DNA of 64,000 nt from Stemphylium vesicarium (Eukaryota; Ascomycota; Dothideomycetes; Pleosporales; Pleosporaceae): contig QXCR01000080.1 in the NCBI GenBank assembly GCA_004380135.1, forward strand, positions 1-64,000, read 5' to 3'. Below the pieces are notes generated by a model. That model was not told the DNA's origin. It did not search any database and was given only the letters and a program-made list of their open reading frames with translations. Made by a program: the position numbers and the translations under genes. This document shows, one piece after another, positions 26,201-37,582 of this stretch (its first letter is position 1; each line of letters begins with the position of its first letter).

Positions 26201-27026
26201 CTCGACTTGGATCCTGTGCTACTGACAGTGGTAGCGCTGGCGACTGACGGCCGCCGGTCGTCCTTCAGCGGGAAACCCATGCTGTCTTCCCGGCTGCCAG
26301 TTCCCGGGCGGAAGCCAGGCGACGGCTGCGATACGTCATCGTTGGAATCGTTGAAAAAGCTGCTCCAGACGCCGTTGGCCATGCTGCTGCCGTTGGGCGC
26401 GCCCGACCACGGGGTGACTTGCGAATTGGCGCTCGAAGCGGTGGGCGGATTTCGCGATATAGATGGGACTCGTCCTCCAGAGGTTTCCAACACAGCCAGC
26501 TGTTTCCGATGCTCTCCGAAGGGGCTCGCCGCGGACCCGTCTCTATTGGAAGGCTTCCATGGTCGATGCGAGGGATCTTTTGGTGGTGGAGCTGGGGGGA
26601 CGGTGCCGGGAGATATCTCGTTTTCCCTTTCAGCACTACATGGCGGTGTCAGCGATGCTTGTGCAGAGTGTCGATGCACGTCTGGCAGTGAGACGTGGAG
26701 AGACAAGATAAGGCCATTGTGTTAGACGGCTATGTCTTTAGCCGCATCAAGACCGGGCCGGGGCAAGGAGGGACATGACGGCGTGCAGTGCAGGGCAGGG
26801 CAGAGGTCGAGGTCGCATAGCGCATGCAGGCCCTGGAGCACATGCACGGCTCTTTGGACATGAGATGGGGTACGTACTTGGAATTGAGGTTCTTGTCCGT
26901 CTTCACAGTCACGGGGGTGCCCCTCAGCGATCCCGCGCGTCCATAGGGCCGTATCGTGTCGCCGGAGCGCGAACTCCAAGAGCTCTCTACCGAACCATGG
27001 CGGCCGATAGTCTCATTCCTCGTCAT
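20236..27026 (-). CDS. CYR1: Adenylate cyclase (RA-LRR-PP2C-cyclase type)
   Basis: Makes cAMP from ATP downstream of Ras and G-alpha at the plasma membrane. Exons (minus strand) 27026..26878, 26635..25939, 25805..20457 and 20403..20236 give 2120 residues; introns are 242, 133 and 53 bp. Order: a long Ser/Pro-rich N-terminus; a Ras-associating domain (about 615-705, starting KTYCLRIFRVDST); a large leucine-rich repeat array (about 740-1420); a PP2C-like domain; a class III cyclase domain (GEVSLVFTDIKNSTILWE, with the metal-binding FTDI and EGDAFMVAF); and a conserved C-terminal tail reached only through the last intron (SCANTLALRHRMRPFG). Length and order match fungal cyclases (cr-1, MAC1, cyaA). 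The first coding exon is short, and its splice to 26635 was chosen because it alone keeps frame and removes the stop-containing sequence between. Confidence 0.95.
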
Positions 27027-28671
27027 GATCACAGCGGGGCGTGCAGTACGGGTCGCGACGTGCCCGCGCAGATGCAGCGACGTCGGCGGGTCGGTGGGTG
27101 GGTGCTTGCATAGAGGTGCCTAGGACGGCTGCTTCATCGAGGCGGGACAGCAGCAGCTGGACGTGTGCACATGGGCGGCGGCGGCGGCGGCGGCGAGGCG
27201 AGGCGAGGCGAACAGCACGAACAGCGGTAAAAGGCTCAGTGGGCGATGCGTTGGGCAGACGGCGGACTTGGGGCGGAAGTGGGGGGTGCGCAAACCGCCG
27301 GGGATGTTGGGTCACGATAGGGAAGACAGGGCAGACGGTGCGTCGTGTATAATTGCTGAGTCTTCAGCGTAGTCTCGCTGTTGGTGGTGGATGGGCATGG
27401 CCGGCTCCACTCTGTATGGAGAGCGGCATGCTCACCTGTTCTCGAGCACCATTGCGCCACCTGCACCCTCCACTACCCAGCTACACTACGGGGTCCTACC
27501 GAACATGCATCCTCGCTGTCCAAACCCGGCCTAGAACACGACGAGGGAACTTGGGGGGTTGGGCGGAACACTCGCCGCATTCAGTAATACATGTCCATTA
27601 CACACTTCAGCTGCCTCTCCCTCCGCCCTCCGTGCTCGTCTCCCATCTCGCATGCTGCTCCTCCGGCCGCGGCATCATAGGCCTAAACAGCGACCGTGTT
27701 AGCTGTCGCACCTCTGGCCCCCGCTTCCGCACCCACGTCTGCTCGAGCATCATCATCATAAGAGGGGTTCCATCAGGCCATCCTGCTCGACCTGGCCAGC
27801 CACCACATGGCACGACGATTGCACCTCGCTCGTTTTTGCACCTCGCCGATCCATTTTCGATAGTTTCGAGCAACAAGCAAAGCAAATACTAACTTTGACG
27901 CCTTTGCCCACGTTGTCTCTCTCTACCGAGGGCGAACATCCTGTTTTGCATCTTCTCCGACGTTTGGCGTCCGCTGGTTGGCCCAGGGCCGTTGCGCATT
28001 TGCCGTAGTTGGAGGACCATTTTTTTGTCTTACCTCCCAAACCGCCAAGACCCGTTCATCTTGTCTTAGACGTTTCCAAGGTACATGTGCGCGCTCTCAT
28101 GTAGCGCTGACGTTGTAAACCGCTCCCAGCGTTTTCGCCAGCCTGTACCCAAGCCTGTCCTTGACCCCCACGAGCAGTGCCTCGGGTAGCTAGCTACAAC
28201 AAAGTTTACGAGCGCCAATAAGCCTCCCGCGCCGATCATCACTTAACTTCGTCCAACTTCTCTAAGCGCAGAGCTGGTTGAGTCACGACATATTCAGTCA
28301 CGTATGTATCTATCAGGTATGCATAACGAGCAATCATTAAAAGCTGTAAGTCCTTGGCTCTATCTTCAGCCCTTCTTCTGGGTAACAGCACAGAATCACA
28401 TCTGCACCACTGTCTTCAACAACATGCATGCGCAGTACCAGAGGCATGCTTCGTGAAGCTGTCGGGTGCTGACATCAGACCAGCTCATACGTGCCATGCC
28501 CCTTACTGCGATAATATAATCTTACAAAAATATGTTTCCAATTCAAGACTTTTCTCTCACATCGCCGAATCATGGGCGAATCAATACCGAGGGATATTAG
28601 GCCGGCCCATCTCGGATCGCATCCGGCACGGCAACTACACAATTGCTTCATGGCTTGGAAAATCATCGGAC
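27027..28671. other. Long spacer: adenylate cyclase promoter/leader and NAF1 3' flank
   Basis: About 1.6 kb between two minus-strand genes. The left part should hold the cyclase promoter and leader. It carries a GGC/GCG trinucleotide run continuing into GGCGA units (about 27172-27210) and several short minus-strand ORFs that could act as upstream ORFs. The right part is the NAF1 3' flank. An ORF of 179 codons at 27353-27892 (+) has no recognisable domain and is not called. Confidence 0.5.
27172..27210. repeat. GGC trinucleotide / GGCGA pentanucleotide repeat
   Basis: About seven GGC units followed by three GGCGA units, roughly 150 bp upstream of the adenylate cyclase start codon, probably in its 5' leader or promoter. 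Confidence 0.7.
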
Positions 28672-31269
28672 CTACTGAGGTGCTCCACCGCCTTGGAGAG
28701 CCCGCAATATGTCCTGAAGGGACTGCGCGCCAGCCTGGGGGTTACCCTGTTGCTGAGGATTCGCGGGTGGCGCTGGGTTCTGCGCATATTGCTGGTACGG
28801 GTAAGAGTATTGTGCCTGAGGCTGCGGTGGAGGCGGCGCAGGAGCTTGGGCCGGCATCTGAGGTTGCGGTGGTTGCGGTGGTTGCTGCCCACTCATGGCA
28901 CCCACGACCTGGAACCATTGCGCCCAAGCTGCCCAATTGGCTGCCTGATTCTGCGGTTGTTGTGGCTGGGCCGGAGCTTGAGGCTGAGGAGTGTATGATG
29001 GTTGAGGCGTATACGACGCGGCCGCTGCAGGTGGAGGGCGCGGCGGGGCAGAGGCATATGGGACAGCGGGTTGTGAAGGACCGGAGAATGGTACAGGCCA
29101 ACCTGCGTTGCTGTTGTTCGTATAGGCGTTAGCATTCGAAGGCCCAGAAGGCGCTGGAGAAGCGTTTTGCTGTGGTTGTTTCTGCGACTGCGACTGCTGC
29201 TGCTGCTGCTGCTGTTGTTGTTGTTGTTGCTGCTGTTGTTGTTGCTGTTGCTGGCGTTCTCGCTCCCTCTTCTCACGCTGACGCTGCTTGCGGTTTTTGT
29301 TCTTACCGCCGCCTCCAGAAGGAGACTGCTGGGAAGATGCTTGCTGGGACTGTCCGCGGTCTTGCTGCTGACGCGCCGGGGACGCAGAGGCGGCGGAACG
29401 GTTGTCTTGGAAGGGGCCGTTCCTTTGCTGGAATTGATCCTGTTGCCTGCCGCGGTCTTGCTGGTTCTTACCGCCGCGTCCAGCCTTGTCGCCACCTTTG
29501 TCGCCTCGATTGTTGCCGTGGCCTCCGCGATCGCCCCGTTGTCCTCCACGGTCACCACGACCTCCTCCGAAGTCGCCGCGTCCGCCGCCGAAACCTCCCC
29601 TGTCGCCACGACCACCACCAAAGTCGCCCCGGCCGCCAGCGCCTCCTCGGCCACGGAATCCACGGCCTCGATCACCCCATGGGCCCCGGCCGCGTCCCAT
29701 GCCTCGACGCACATGACTGCGATCTTCGAGCGGTGCGCCTTGACCAACAATCTGCTCAAAGTGATCTGGTCGGGCGAGCGGCTTGTACATGCCCAGATCC
29801 TCATCCTCGTCGTCACTGTATTTGAGGCCGCCTCCTTGGTATTCCATGGGCCGATAGATTGGGGGTGCCGGAGCGTCGACGTGTAGTCTTGGCCCAGTAG
29901 GTATATGCACAGGTGCTGCCGGTTCGTCGTTGCCATCTACCCTGGCTCGCTTCTTGGCCTTTTGCTCACGCTTGTATTCGGCCTCCTTTTCGTCGTCTGA
30001 GAACTCAACGTCGTTGGTCTCTTCGTCGTGGAGGTTTGATGCATCGGTATGCTTCTGTCGGCGGATGGGTTCCGTCTCGGTGAAAGTCGAGTGTTCGTCG
30101 ACGTAGTAAATAGGCGTGTCTTTCTCGATACCTAGAGTCGCGAGTTCAGCGGCATCGTTAAAGCCGAATGAGTAGCGAGGCTCCTCGACACGGCCAATCT
30201 GCTCAGACACCTTGCCCACGACTGTACGATTCTGCAGACAGAGCGCAGAGCCAGACTCGAGCACTTGTTCGTCACCAGACAGCTTAGCCTTCACAACGAC
30301 TAGATTGCCGACGATTGATTCAACCTTGCCGAGTTCGGTGATATTAGTCTCTTCGGTCACCGTGATGTCGGGTTTTTCGAATTTCTCGTCGAGTTCGTTG
30401 AGTGTCTTGACTTTGACGGGGCCGGAAGCGCCTGCATCGTCTGCCGTCTCGGCCATGAGGAGGCGCACCTGCTGTTCAGGGTCAAGGAGCTCCCCCTCGT
30501 CGGAGCCTTCGTCTGAGCTGTCATCTGAGCTGGAGGAGTCGGATGAGGAGTCGGACGAGGAGGCGTCTGAATCTAACTGCCATTCGGCATTCTCGTCGCC
30601 CCTGTTTGCTTCAGCCACGCGCAAAAACTCGGCTTTGCTGTCGAATGCAGCACCAGCGGGTACGGCTCCCTGCGTGGAAGCATCTTCGGTTTCGTTTTGT
30701 TGATCTATGGCTGCAGTGAGTGCCGCGTCGAGCTCGCCGTCGGTGTCAGCGGCAGGAGTATCGGCAGCAAGGACAGCATCTTGGACAGACGAGAAATGTG
30801 CGACAGGCAGCTCAGAAGGCGAGGGCCCATTGTGTTGTGGAGCATCATGCTGCGGTTGCGCCTGATTGGCTACAGGCGGGATGCCGCCTGCGTGCGCGTT
30901 CGCGTTGGCATCATCGTAAAAGGCATCGCCATCTGAAAGCTCGCCGTCTTCAGGTGCTTCATCTTGGGTTACTGCGGCGTCGCGCGGTTGGGGCTGCGCG
31001 ACCGGGGTCTCGCTCATAGAGCCGAGTCCTGGAAGGTGAAAGGCTGGCGCGGGTGCAGCCGCAGCAAACGACGACGACGTCGTCCCGTCCACAGCAGCAG
31101 GCAGCGCAGAGGGCTTGACGGGGGTAGTGTCGTAGAAGTCGTCGTCCATGTCATCGACAGGCGAGCCAGGCGCGTCGAGCCCAGATGCAGATGATGATGC
31201 GCCATACTGTGTGGGAGCGTCCGCCTCCAACCGCGCCCTTTTGGCCGGCGGTTCCAGAGAGTCGGACAT
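28672..31269 (-). CDS. NAF1: H/ACA ribonucleoprotein assembly factor NAF1
   Basis: Nuclear chaperone for H/ACA snoRNP assembly, later replaced by Gar1. Uninterrupted ORF of 865 residues. An acidic, Ser/Asp-rich N-terminal part (about 1-285) leads to the Gar1/Naf1 core domain (about 290-420: VKTLNELDEKFEKPDITVT, GKVESIVGNLVVVKA, ALCLQNRTVVGKVSEQIG). Next come an acidic patch and a basic stretch, a glycine-arginine region of RGG/GGRGD repeats (about 520-600), and a long polyglutamine run near 690. The tail is rich in Pro/Gln/Tyr. The protein is longer than yeast Naf1 (492) because of these low-complexity extensions. The gene is divergent from ALG9 (353-bp spacer). Confidence 0.92.
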   Translation of the reverse strand: MSDSLEPPAKRARLEADAPTQYGASSSASGLDAPGSPVDDMDDDFYDTTPVKPSALPAAVDGTTSSSFAAAAPAPAFHLPGLGSMSETPVAQPQPRDAAVTQDEAPEDGELSDGDAFYDDANANAHAGGIPPVANQAQPQHDAPQHNGPSPSELPVAHFSSVQDAVLAADTPAADTDGELDAALTAAIDQQNETEDASTQGAVPAGAAFDSKAEFLRVAEANRGDENAEWQLDSDASSSDSSSDSSSSDDSSDEGSDEGELLDPEQQVRLLMAETADDAGASGPVKVKTLNELDEKFEKPDITVTEETNITELGKVESIVGNLVVVKAKLSGDEQVLESGSALCLQNRTVVGKVSEQIGRVEEPRYSFGFNDAAELATLGIEKDTPIYYVDEHSTFTETEPIRRQKHTDASNLHDEETNDVEFSDDEKEAEYKREQKAKKRARVDGNDEPAAPVHIPTGPRLHVDAPAPPIYRPMEYQGGGLKYSDDEDEDLGMYKPLARPDHFEQIVGQGAPLEDRSHVRRGMGRGRGPWGDRGRGFRGRGGAGGRGDFGGGRGDRGGFGGGRGDFGGGRGDRGGQRGDRGGHGNNRGDKGGDKAGRGGKNQQDRGRQQDQFQQRNGPFQDNRSAASASPARQQQDRGQSQQASSQQSPSGGGGKNKNRKQRQREKRERERQQQQQQQQQQQQQQQQQQQQSQSQKQPQQNASPAPSGPSNANAYTNNSNAGWPVPFSGPSQPAVPYASAPPRPPPAAAASYTPQPSYTPQPQAPAQPQQPQNQAANWAAWAQWFQVVGAMSGQQPPQPPQPQMPAQAPAPPPPQPQAQYSYPYQQYAQNPAPPANPQQQGNPQAGAQSLQDILRALQGGGAPQ
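29195..29252. repeat. CTG/TTG (CAG/CAA) trinucleotide run encoding polyglutamine in NAF1
   Basis: On the minus strand this reads as mixed CAG and CAA codons for a polyglutamine run of about 20 in the NAF1 tail. Mixed codons make it less prone to slippage than a pure CAG tract. Confidence 0.8.
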
Positions 31270-31622
31270 GTTGGTGTCTCTCTCGGCAGTCTTTTGTGAA
31301 GCACGCGTAATCGCTGCGGTATCTCAACTGCGTTGTCTGCACCAGTTTGCTTTTAATGCGTGCGGTGATTGTTCTGGGACAGGAGAGCACATGTAGGGAG
31401 AACGTCGCCTTTTTCCATGCGCGCTAAGTCGCTTGGCGGGTAGGCACAAGCTCAGCCCTATGACGCGGGCGAGGGCGGAATGGGCGGCGGGCGATCGAGT
31501 TCACGCGCAGCATACCACGCTGTGCCATTGGGGGGGTTGTTTTCACGCAGAGTCATTCATTCACTGTCCGATGGGGAGTCCTTGCCGCTGAATGCCCAAT
31601 TCTTGCCGCTCCACCGCCCGCC
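31270..31622. promoter_or_regulatory. Bidirectional promoter of NAF1 and ALG9
   Basis: 353 bp between divergent start codons (31269 minus, 31623 plus). It must hold both promoters. No specific motif is claimed. Confidence 0.5.
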
Positions 31623-33612
31623 ATGTCTGCCACACGCCCCAAGGCTGCGCCGCAGCCTGCCGTCAAGTAAGTTTAGGGGTGGGATGCTGAATGCTGAAAG
31701 ACAACCCATGCTGACATTCACCCAGTGATCCGTCCGCGCGACCACCTTCATTCACTGCTATTGGAGCCTTCTCCGTCTTCGCCGTCGCCAACCTTGTCGC
31801 TGCCGCCCTTTCTCCTATTCAAGACTGCGACGAGGTCTTCAACTACTGGGAGCCGAGCCACTACCTCAACCATGGATACGGCCTGCAGACCTGGGAATAC
31901 TCCCCTGAATATGCCATCCGAAGCTGGACCTATACCGGCCTCCATTCGCTCGTCATTTGGGCGGGGATGCAGCCCCTACGACTACTAGGTCTGAGCGTGT
32001 CCAAGGTGGTCGAGTTCTACTTCTTGCGAGCGGTGCTGGCCGTCTTCTGCGCCGTATGCCAGGCTCGCATGTACTCGGCTATCCGAAAGACGTTCCAGGA
32101 GCGCATAGCAATATTCTTCATGATGATCATGGTCATCAGCCCAGGCATGTACCACGCAGCTCCTGCCTATCTTCCTTCCACTTTCGCCATGTACTTTGCA
32201 ATGCTCGGATTCGCATCCTTCATGAACTGGTACGGAGGAGCCATTAGAACTGCCCAAGGTATTACGTGGTTTGCCATCGGCAGTGCTCTTGGCTGGCCCT
32301 TTGCCGGTGCTCTTGCCTTGCCATTCATCTTGGAAGACATCATTGTAGGCTGTGTTACAGGTACTATCATGGAGAGCTTGCGCCGATTGATACTGCAAGG
32401 CGCGACGAGGGCCTTTGCCGTTCTCGCCCTGCAGGCTTTCATCGACTCGTTCTTCTATCGAGAGTTGGTATGCGTGCCGCTGAACATTGTGCTTTACAAC
32501 GTCTTTAGTGGAGGCAGTAGGGGCCCTGACATTTACGGGGTAGAACCATGGCACTTCTACGTACGTAACCTGGCACTAAACTTCAACATCTGGTTCTTTC
32601 TTGCCCTGGCCGCCCTTCCGCTGCTTCTTATTCAGTACCTTGTATTTCAGAAGGCTGTCTCTCAACACACACTCAGACGGTCCATTGTCTTTGTCAGCCC
32701 ATTCTACCTGTGGCTGGCAATCTTCACTGTTCAGCCTCACAAAGAGGAACGGTTCATATACCCGGCATACCCTGCATTGGCCTGGAATGCCGCACTATCA
32801 TTACATATTTGCTTGGCTAACTTCGGCTCCATGGATCCGCGATATCTAGTCAGCCGTATCCCACCCATGGTGAAGCTCACCATTGTTTGCATCCCGTTGC
32901 TTTCATCTTTCAATGTTGGCATGCTCCGAACAGTTGGTATGTTTCCGGTCTTTGCACAAGTTGTCCATCACCGGCTTGCAGTTGATCTAGAATATGTTGC
33001 TAATTCGTCCCCTTTCTAGGCCATATGACAGCATACTCAGCACCACTCAACATCTACAAGCCACTATTTGACCCAAAGTATGTCCGCATAGAAGGCATGC
33101 CAGAGGACATGGTATGTCTAGGCAAAGAATGGTACCGGTTCCCATCCTCGTTCCTTCTACCAGAAGGAGTCCGCGCCAAATTCATCAAGAGCGAGTTTTC
33201 TGGTCTTCTCCCTGGCGAATTTAGCGAGGCCGGCATGGGCTCAGATCCGTTCCCTGGAACCTGGCTAGTACCAATGGGAATGAACGATGAGAATCTGGAG
33301 GATCCCGGAAAATACGTGAGTATCTTACCAAATCTCACAGTCCGTTTTGTTGACGATGAGTAGACCGATATCCAGTTTTGCGACTTCCTCGTAGACTCGC
33401 GACTTCCTGGAACACAATCAACAGAACTTGAGCCAGACTACATCTCTGACACAAAGAATTGGGAGACATTGCAGTGCCTGCCATTCCTTGACGCAAGCCA
33501 AACGCACTTCATTGGTCGTCTGCTTTGGCTTCCAGACTTGCCCTTCATTCCTGCCAAGTTCCAGCGCAAATGGGGCGAATATTGCCTACTACAACGCAAA
33601 GAACAGAAGTAA
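31623..33612 (+). CDS. ALG9: Dol-P-Man:Man(6)GlcNAc(2)-PP-Dol alpha-1,2-mannosyltransferase
   Basis: ER enzyme of lipid-linked oligosaccharide synthesis (GT22 family), adding alpha-1,2-mannoses from dolichol-phosphate mannose. Exons 31623..31666, 31726..32936, 33020..33315 and 33376..33612 give 595 residues (yeast 555). The N-terminal lumenal loop has the family signature DCDEVFNYWEPSHYL with acidic catalytic-type residues. Multiple membrane helices follow, and the conserved HKEERFIYPAYP loop lies at about residues 390-402. The C-terminal exon ends LLQRKEQK. The first exon is only 44 bp. It acts in the same pathway as OST1 at 11151, upstream of transfer to protein. Confidence 0.95.
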
Positions 33613-34187
33613 CGAAATACAAGCTGATCTTCGCTGATCTTCGGAGGGTTTTGTCGCGCTCGGAAGCTATCGGTTGTTTCGAGACATGATCCTGGACAAA
33701 GTACACATATTTCGACCAGAGCGACGCGATGCAGACGGTGGGAACAGACGCATGCGCCATGGCCGCTGTTCGCAACTGTATCCCAGAACAGCACAAATCA
33801 CGAGGCCTATCGCATAGCATCAAAACGTCTCTATTCCTTATCGCTCCGCATGCTTGCAAAATGACACTAACCAAGTGGGGTATTACTTTCCCCGCCCGGT
33901 ATGGAAATAAACAGCAACTGACGACACTGGTGCGAGTAACCCCACACTGTCATGCGTGTTATCGCTAAAACCCCGGTATCTACTCTTGTTTGGCTCGAAT
34001 CGAAATAATAAGAGGAAGTTGCACAACATGTCGTGCATGATGCTCTCGCCCTACTTTGTGTCGTCTTCTCTCACCATTCCCCTTTGTTTGAGACGATTCG
34101 CCCTTGTGTCTTATATGGCAACATCTAATGCTCTATTTTATATTCTTGTCTCTTTCTTGAACTGTGCTACCTTTTGACCGGCCTATC
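33613..34187. other. Intergenic spacer
   Basis: 575 bp between ALG9 and the next gene on the same strand: 3' UTR on the left and a pyrimidine-rich promoter/leader on the right. No further gene is seen. Confidence 0.5.
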
Positions 34188-35890
34188 ATGACTAACATGG
34201 CCACTAATTTTAGAGAGCGCGCTGAAGTCGTTACTCGGACGGCTCGACACCACTGCTCTAAAGTCCAATCGAAATTCTACACGACACTCGAGAATGCGAG
34301 CATACCTCCAAAGCCAGCAATCTACGCTGGCTTCTTGCTCGTCACATGTGTCTGGCTGATCGTCGCGCTCACACGTCACGTGCGCAGGATAAGGCGCGAC
34401 TCCCCACGACCAGGTACACCGAATCTAGAAAAGCGGTCGCCATTCAAGGCACCAGGTCGACCGCCCGGTGGTAAGTATTCCGTCAGTTCAATCACCTCAC
34501 AAACATCTCTACCATTATCTCCCTCGACCATTTCTCTCAGTCCCGACTTCAACCTTCACCTGACCACACCCTTTCCCTAACCCCAACTAACAAGACCCAC
34601 CACCAGTATGGCACCCAATCTCCTTCACGCGTCCCAAGGCATCCCCCTACCCCGACTGGTCCCTCACAGCCACCAAGCCTCTCCCCTACCGCCCTTTCCG
34701 CCACGGCCCCAAGTACAACATCACCATGGGCCTCCGCACCATGCACTGGGATGAATGGATCGAGCTCGACAACGAATACCTCCCCTACCACACGTTAAAA
34801 GCCTCTCGACTCGCCTCGCGCGGTTCGAAATGCGTGAGAACCGCCCCCGAAGCATGGGACGCCGCCGTCGAGTTGCTTGAAGAATTGGTGGCCTATCTGC
34901 GCGAACGGTACCCCACGTTGTTCCAAAAGACGGACGTTGGGATGCGGAATCTTGCTACTGGGGAGGTGTTTGATACGGGGCGGCTGCTGAGGAATGGGGT
35001 TCGGGAGGATCCGATGGCGCTTTGTGCACGGATGGTGCAGGATGATTTGGCCATTATGATGGAGGGGCGGGATGGACAGTATTATCTCCTCGCGGGCGCG
35101 ATTTTGCTGGCGGGATTTTGGAAGTTGGAGGATAAGTTTGGGATGGGGCTGAGTGAGATACATACCAGTGGGGATGTACCTGGGTGAGTTTTGTTCCAGT
35201 TCTCTCTCTCTTTTTTTTTTTTACATCTCAATTATGGCCTAATACTGACGCAACATTTAGATTCAAAGAGAAGCTGGAAAAAGGCATGACCAACTTTTTT
35301 CGCCGTGTGCAACCTCAAAGCCCGGTGCTGAGGAATAACTACTTCATCCAAGTTGATGATAAACTAGCTTGGAGCGAGAGTATAGGCAGTGAAGATGCCA
35401 CTGAAGGCGTAGGTTGGTTCACAGCCGAGAAGAACAAAGCGATTGAGCATCATTATTTCCGGAGCGAACGCCAGAGTTTACGACGGTAAGTTTTGCCAAA
35501 CGCTTCATCACGCTTCCCCATGTAATTTTCCATCGTCCGACAAATCCGATGCTATGACAAGGAAAATCTTATATTGTGGTTTCACTATCGCCGCAATGAC
35601 TTGCTGACATATCACGATTTCGCACTACTAGACTCCCGAGATCCGGTGGCGTCGTGTTTACGATACGGACTTACTTCCACCCTGTTACGAGCATTGCGCA
35701 GGAACCTTATGTGCCGGGTCGTTTGGCCAGCGCGATCCGCTCTTGGGGGGATGACGTGAGCCGTTACAAGGGGAAGGAGAGGTATGGCGAAGTGCTGTTG
35801 GAGTATCTGGACAAGAAGCATGCCGAGCAGGTCGAGCGAGGTCTAGATGTGGAGGGGGAAGAGGAGACAGGGAGGGTGTATCCTTTTTAG
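34188..35890 (+). CDS. Heme-dependent oxidative N-demethylase-like protein (DUF3445), membrane-anchored
   Basis: Exons 34188..34470, 34607..35183, 35261..35485 and 35632..35890 give 447 residues. One hydrophobic helix at about 44-63 (AIYAGFLLVTCVWLIVAL) is followed by basic residues, suggesting an N-terminal membrane anchor. The rest matches DUF3445: PYRPFRHGPKYNITMGLRTM, then WIELDNEY and WKLEDKFGMGLSEIH. The C-terminal domain includes the segments around RVQPQSPVLRNNYFIQVD and FTIRTYFHPV. Bacterial relatives are heme-dependent demethylases of dimethylamine-type compounds. Fungal substrates are unknown, so the reaction is inferred. The start could also be the ATG at 34197. Confidence 0.82.
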
Positions 35891-37582
35891 AATGAGGTGG
35901 GGAGATCGACCTTGTTATTCGCGTCTGAGGGAGAGAATGGGTCGAATGGCCATCCGTTCAATACCGTGGGTGCTATTGCGACGCGTGTTGCGACATCATG
36001 CGTAGCGGGAGATGGATCAGGCATCATGTTGTTCTGTCAGTCAAAGTCAATGCAAGCATACCCGACTTCGGCGGGCAAGCCGTGAATCTTTTTTTTCGTG
36101 GTGGAGTAGTACATTTCCACTTCATTCGGTGAGGGTTCTCGACTCCATTGATGCTATTCGGGCCGGACCCTTTTGGTGCGAACTTATAGTTCAGCAAGCT
36201 TATGCCCAAGGCGGCAGTTGCACTATTTGGCGGTACTTCGGCCAAAGCCACAGTGCAGTGTTGTCGCCATAGCAGCTGGCGTCGCTATGGACAGGGCCTG
36301 TCACTCCACTGTCACTTTCTATAGTGCTATCTAATTCGTCCGGACCGAGCTGGACAGCGTGTGGCAGTGGGGTGAAGGGCTAGATGTTGATCTCAACAGC
36401 AAGTCGTACCATGGTTGATGTCGTGCAGTAGTTCAAAGACGTGATGGAGATCCAGGGTATCACCCTTGCGGGTATTGATGCCTGACGCAAGCAGTGTGAA
36501 GGAAAACTATGTGTGTGCAGCGTGCATGTCGTCTCGAGTCAGCTTTGATGGGGTAGACTGGCGTATTTAAGTGGCCAAGGAAATTGCGACAACCGGTCTA
36601 ACTCCAGGACAGCCCCGTTTCACACCAGGGCTGTCTGTCATGACGTCGCAGTATTGCACGTCGCGCTTGCGGAAATGAGCCGGCTTGGTGTTGTGCAGCA
36701 TGGCAAAGGGATTGCGAGAACGAGTTTGTTGGAGAGGTTTTTAGCGAGACGATGAGGGCAGCCAATGGAGGCATTTTGATCGCCATGGCCAGGAAGGAGG
36801 AAAAGTACCGATGCGGTGGCAGATGGCGGCAATCGCTTGTATGTAGGCATATCTTGAAGGGGAAGTGTGCACCCTTGTTTATTGCTTTTGGTCTCTGTGC
36901 GGCACAATCTTGGTGCTGGCAGCTGGGGTCGGGATGGCCGTTGGGGGGAAAACGGTGGGTGGTGGGATGAACCTTTCAGCCCACGCGGCGAGCAGCTCTA
37001 GTCTTTGGTTCCGACGTAATAGCGCAGCAGTCTATGGCGTTCGTCTGGCCTTAGGGTGCCGAGGTGTGCAGGCGGGTGGCTGGGAGCCGGCAGCCATGCT
37101 TGCTGGGCCTGAGGGAGGCTGAGAGAGGCACAGAGGGAACGCTGGTACGCGTGACCTGGGTGTGGGTGCAAAAAAAAAGCAAAGACAGACTGGGCGGGCT
37201 GCGGGTTCGTATGCGTGCGGCAAAGTGTATGAGCATCTTGATGTCGTCGTATAGGCGGCGGGGCAGCGGAGTGATCCGAACCATGACAAGATTAGGCAGG
37301 CCAGCGCTGGGTCAATGCATAGCGGCGTCGAGCGCCCAAGCGACACGGACGCTGACTGGTGAATTGCCAATTGCCTCTGATGGCGTCTGGCTGGGCGATG
37401 TGACAGGGCTGCACATCGACCGTCGACCTGCTCCTCTTGTCGGGCCAAATTAAGACGTCTGCACTGTGCGCAGTTCCTGTTCCTGTTCCTGTTCATGCAA
37501 TGGCAATGTTCCTCCAACATACCTGCTGACCTGGGCTCTTGAAGTTCATGTTGTTCTGCTGCAAGTTGGACTATGGAGGACG
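35891..37582. other. 1.7 kb spacer upstream of the Ras GEF gene
   Basis: No coding region is supported. It holds the 3' flank of the preceding gene and the promoter/leader of the Ras GEF gene. A hexanucleotide run, CTGTTC repeated three to four times with TTC phasing, sits at about 37470-37495, less than 120 bp before the start codon. Confidence 0.5.
37470..37495. repeat. CTGTTC hexanucleotide repeat
   Basis: Three to four tandem copies in the probable 5' leader of the Ras GEF gene. Confidence 0.65.

Noticed and set aside
26748..26762. Further copy of the operator motif in adenylate cyclase intron 1 (ACCGGGCCGGG)
   Set aside because: Last base differs, it breaks the palindrome, and it lies in an intron of an unrelated gene; treated as background.
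27353..27892. Plus-strand ORF of 179 codons between adenylate cyclase and NAF1
   Set aside because: No domain; composition follows local GC-rich promoter sequence.
29167..29886. Plus-strand ORF of 239 codons with poly-Leu
   Set aside because: Antisense reading of the NAF1 polyglutamine and RGG repeats; the leucines are an artefact of CAG/CAA runs.
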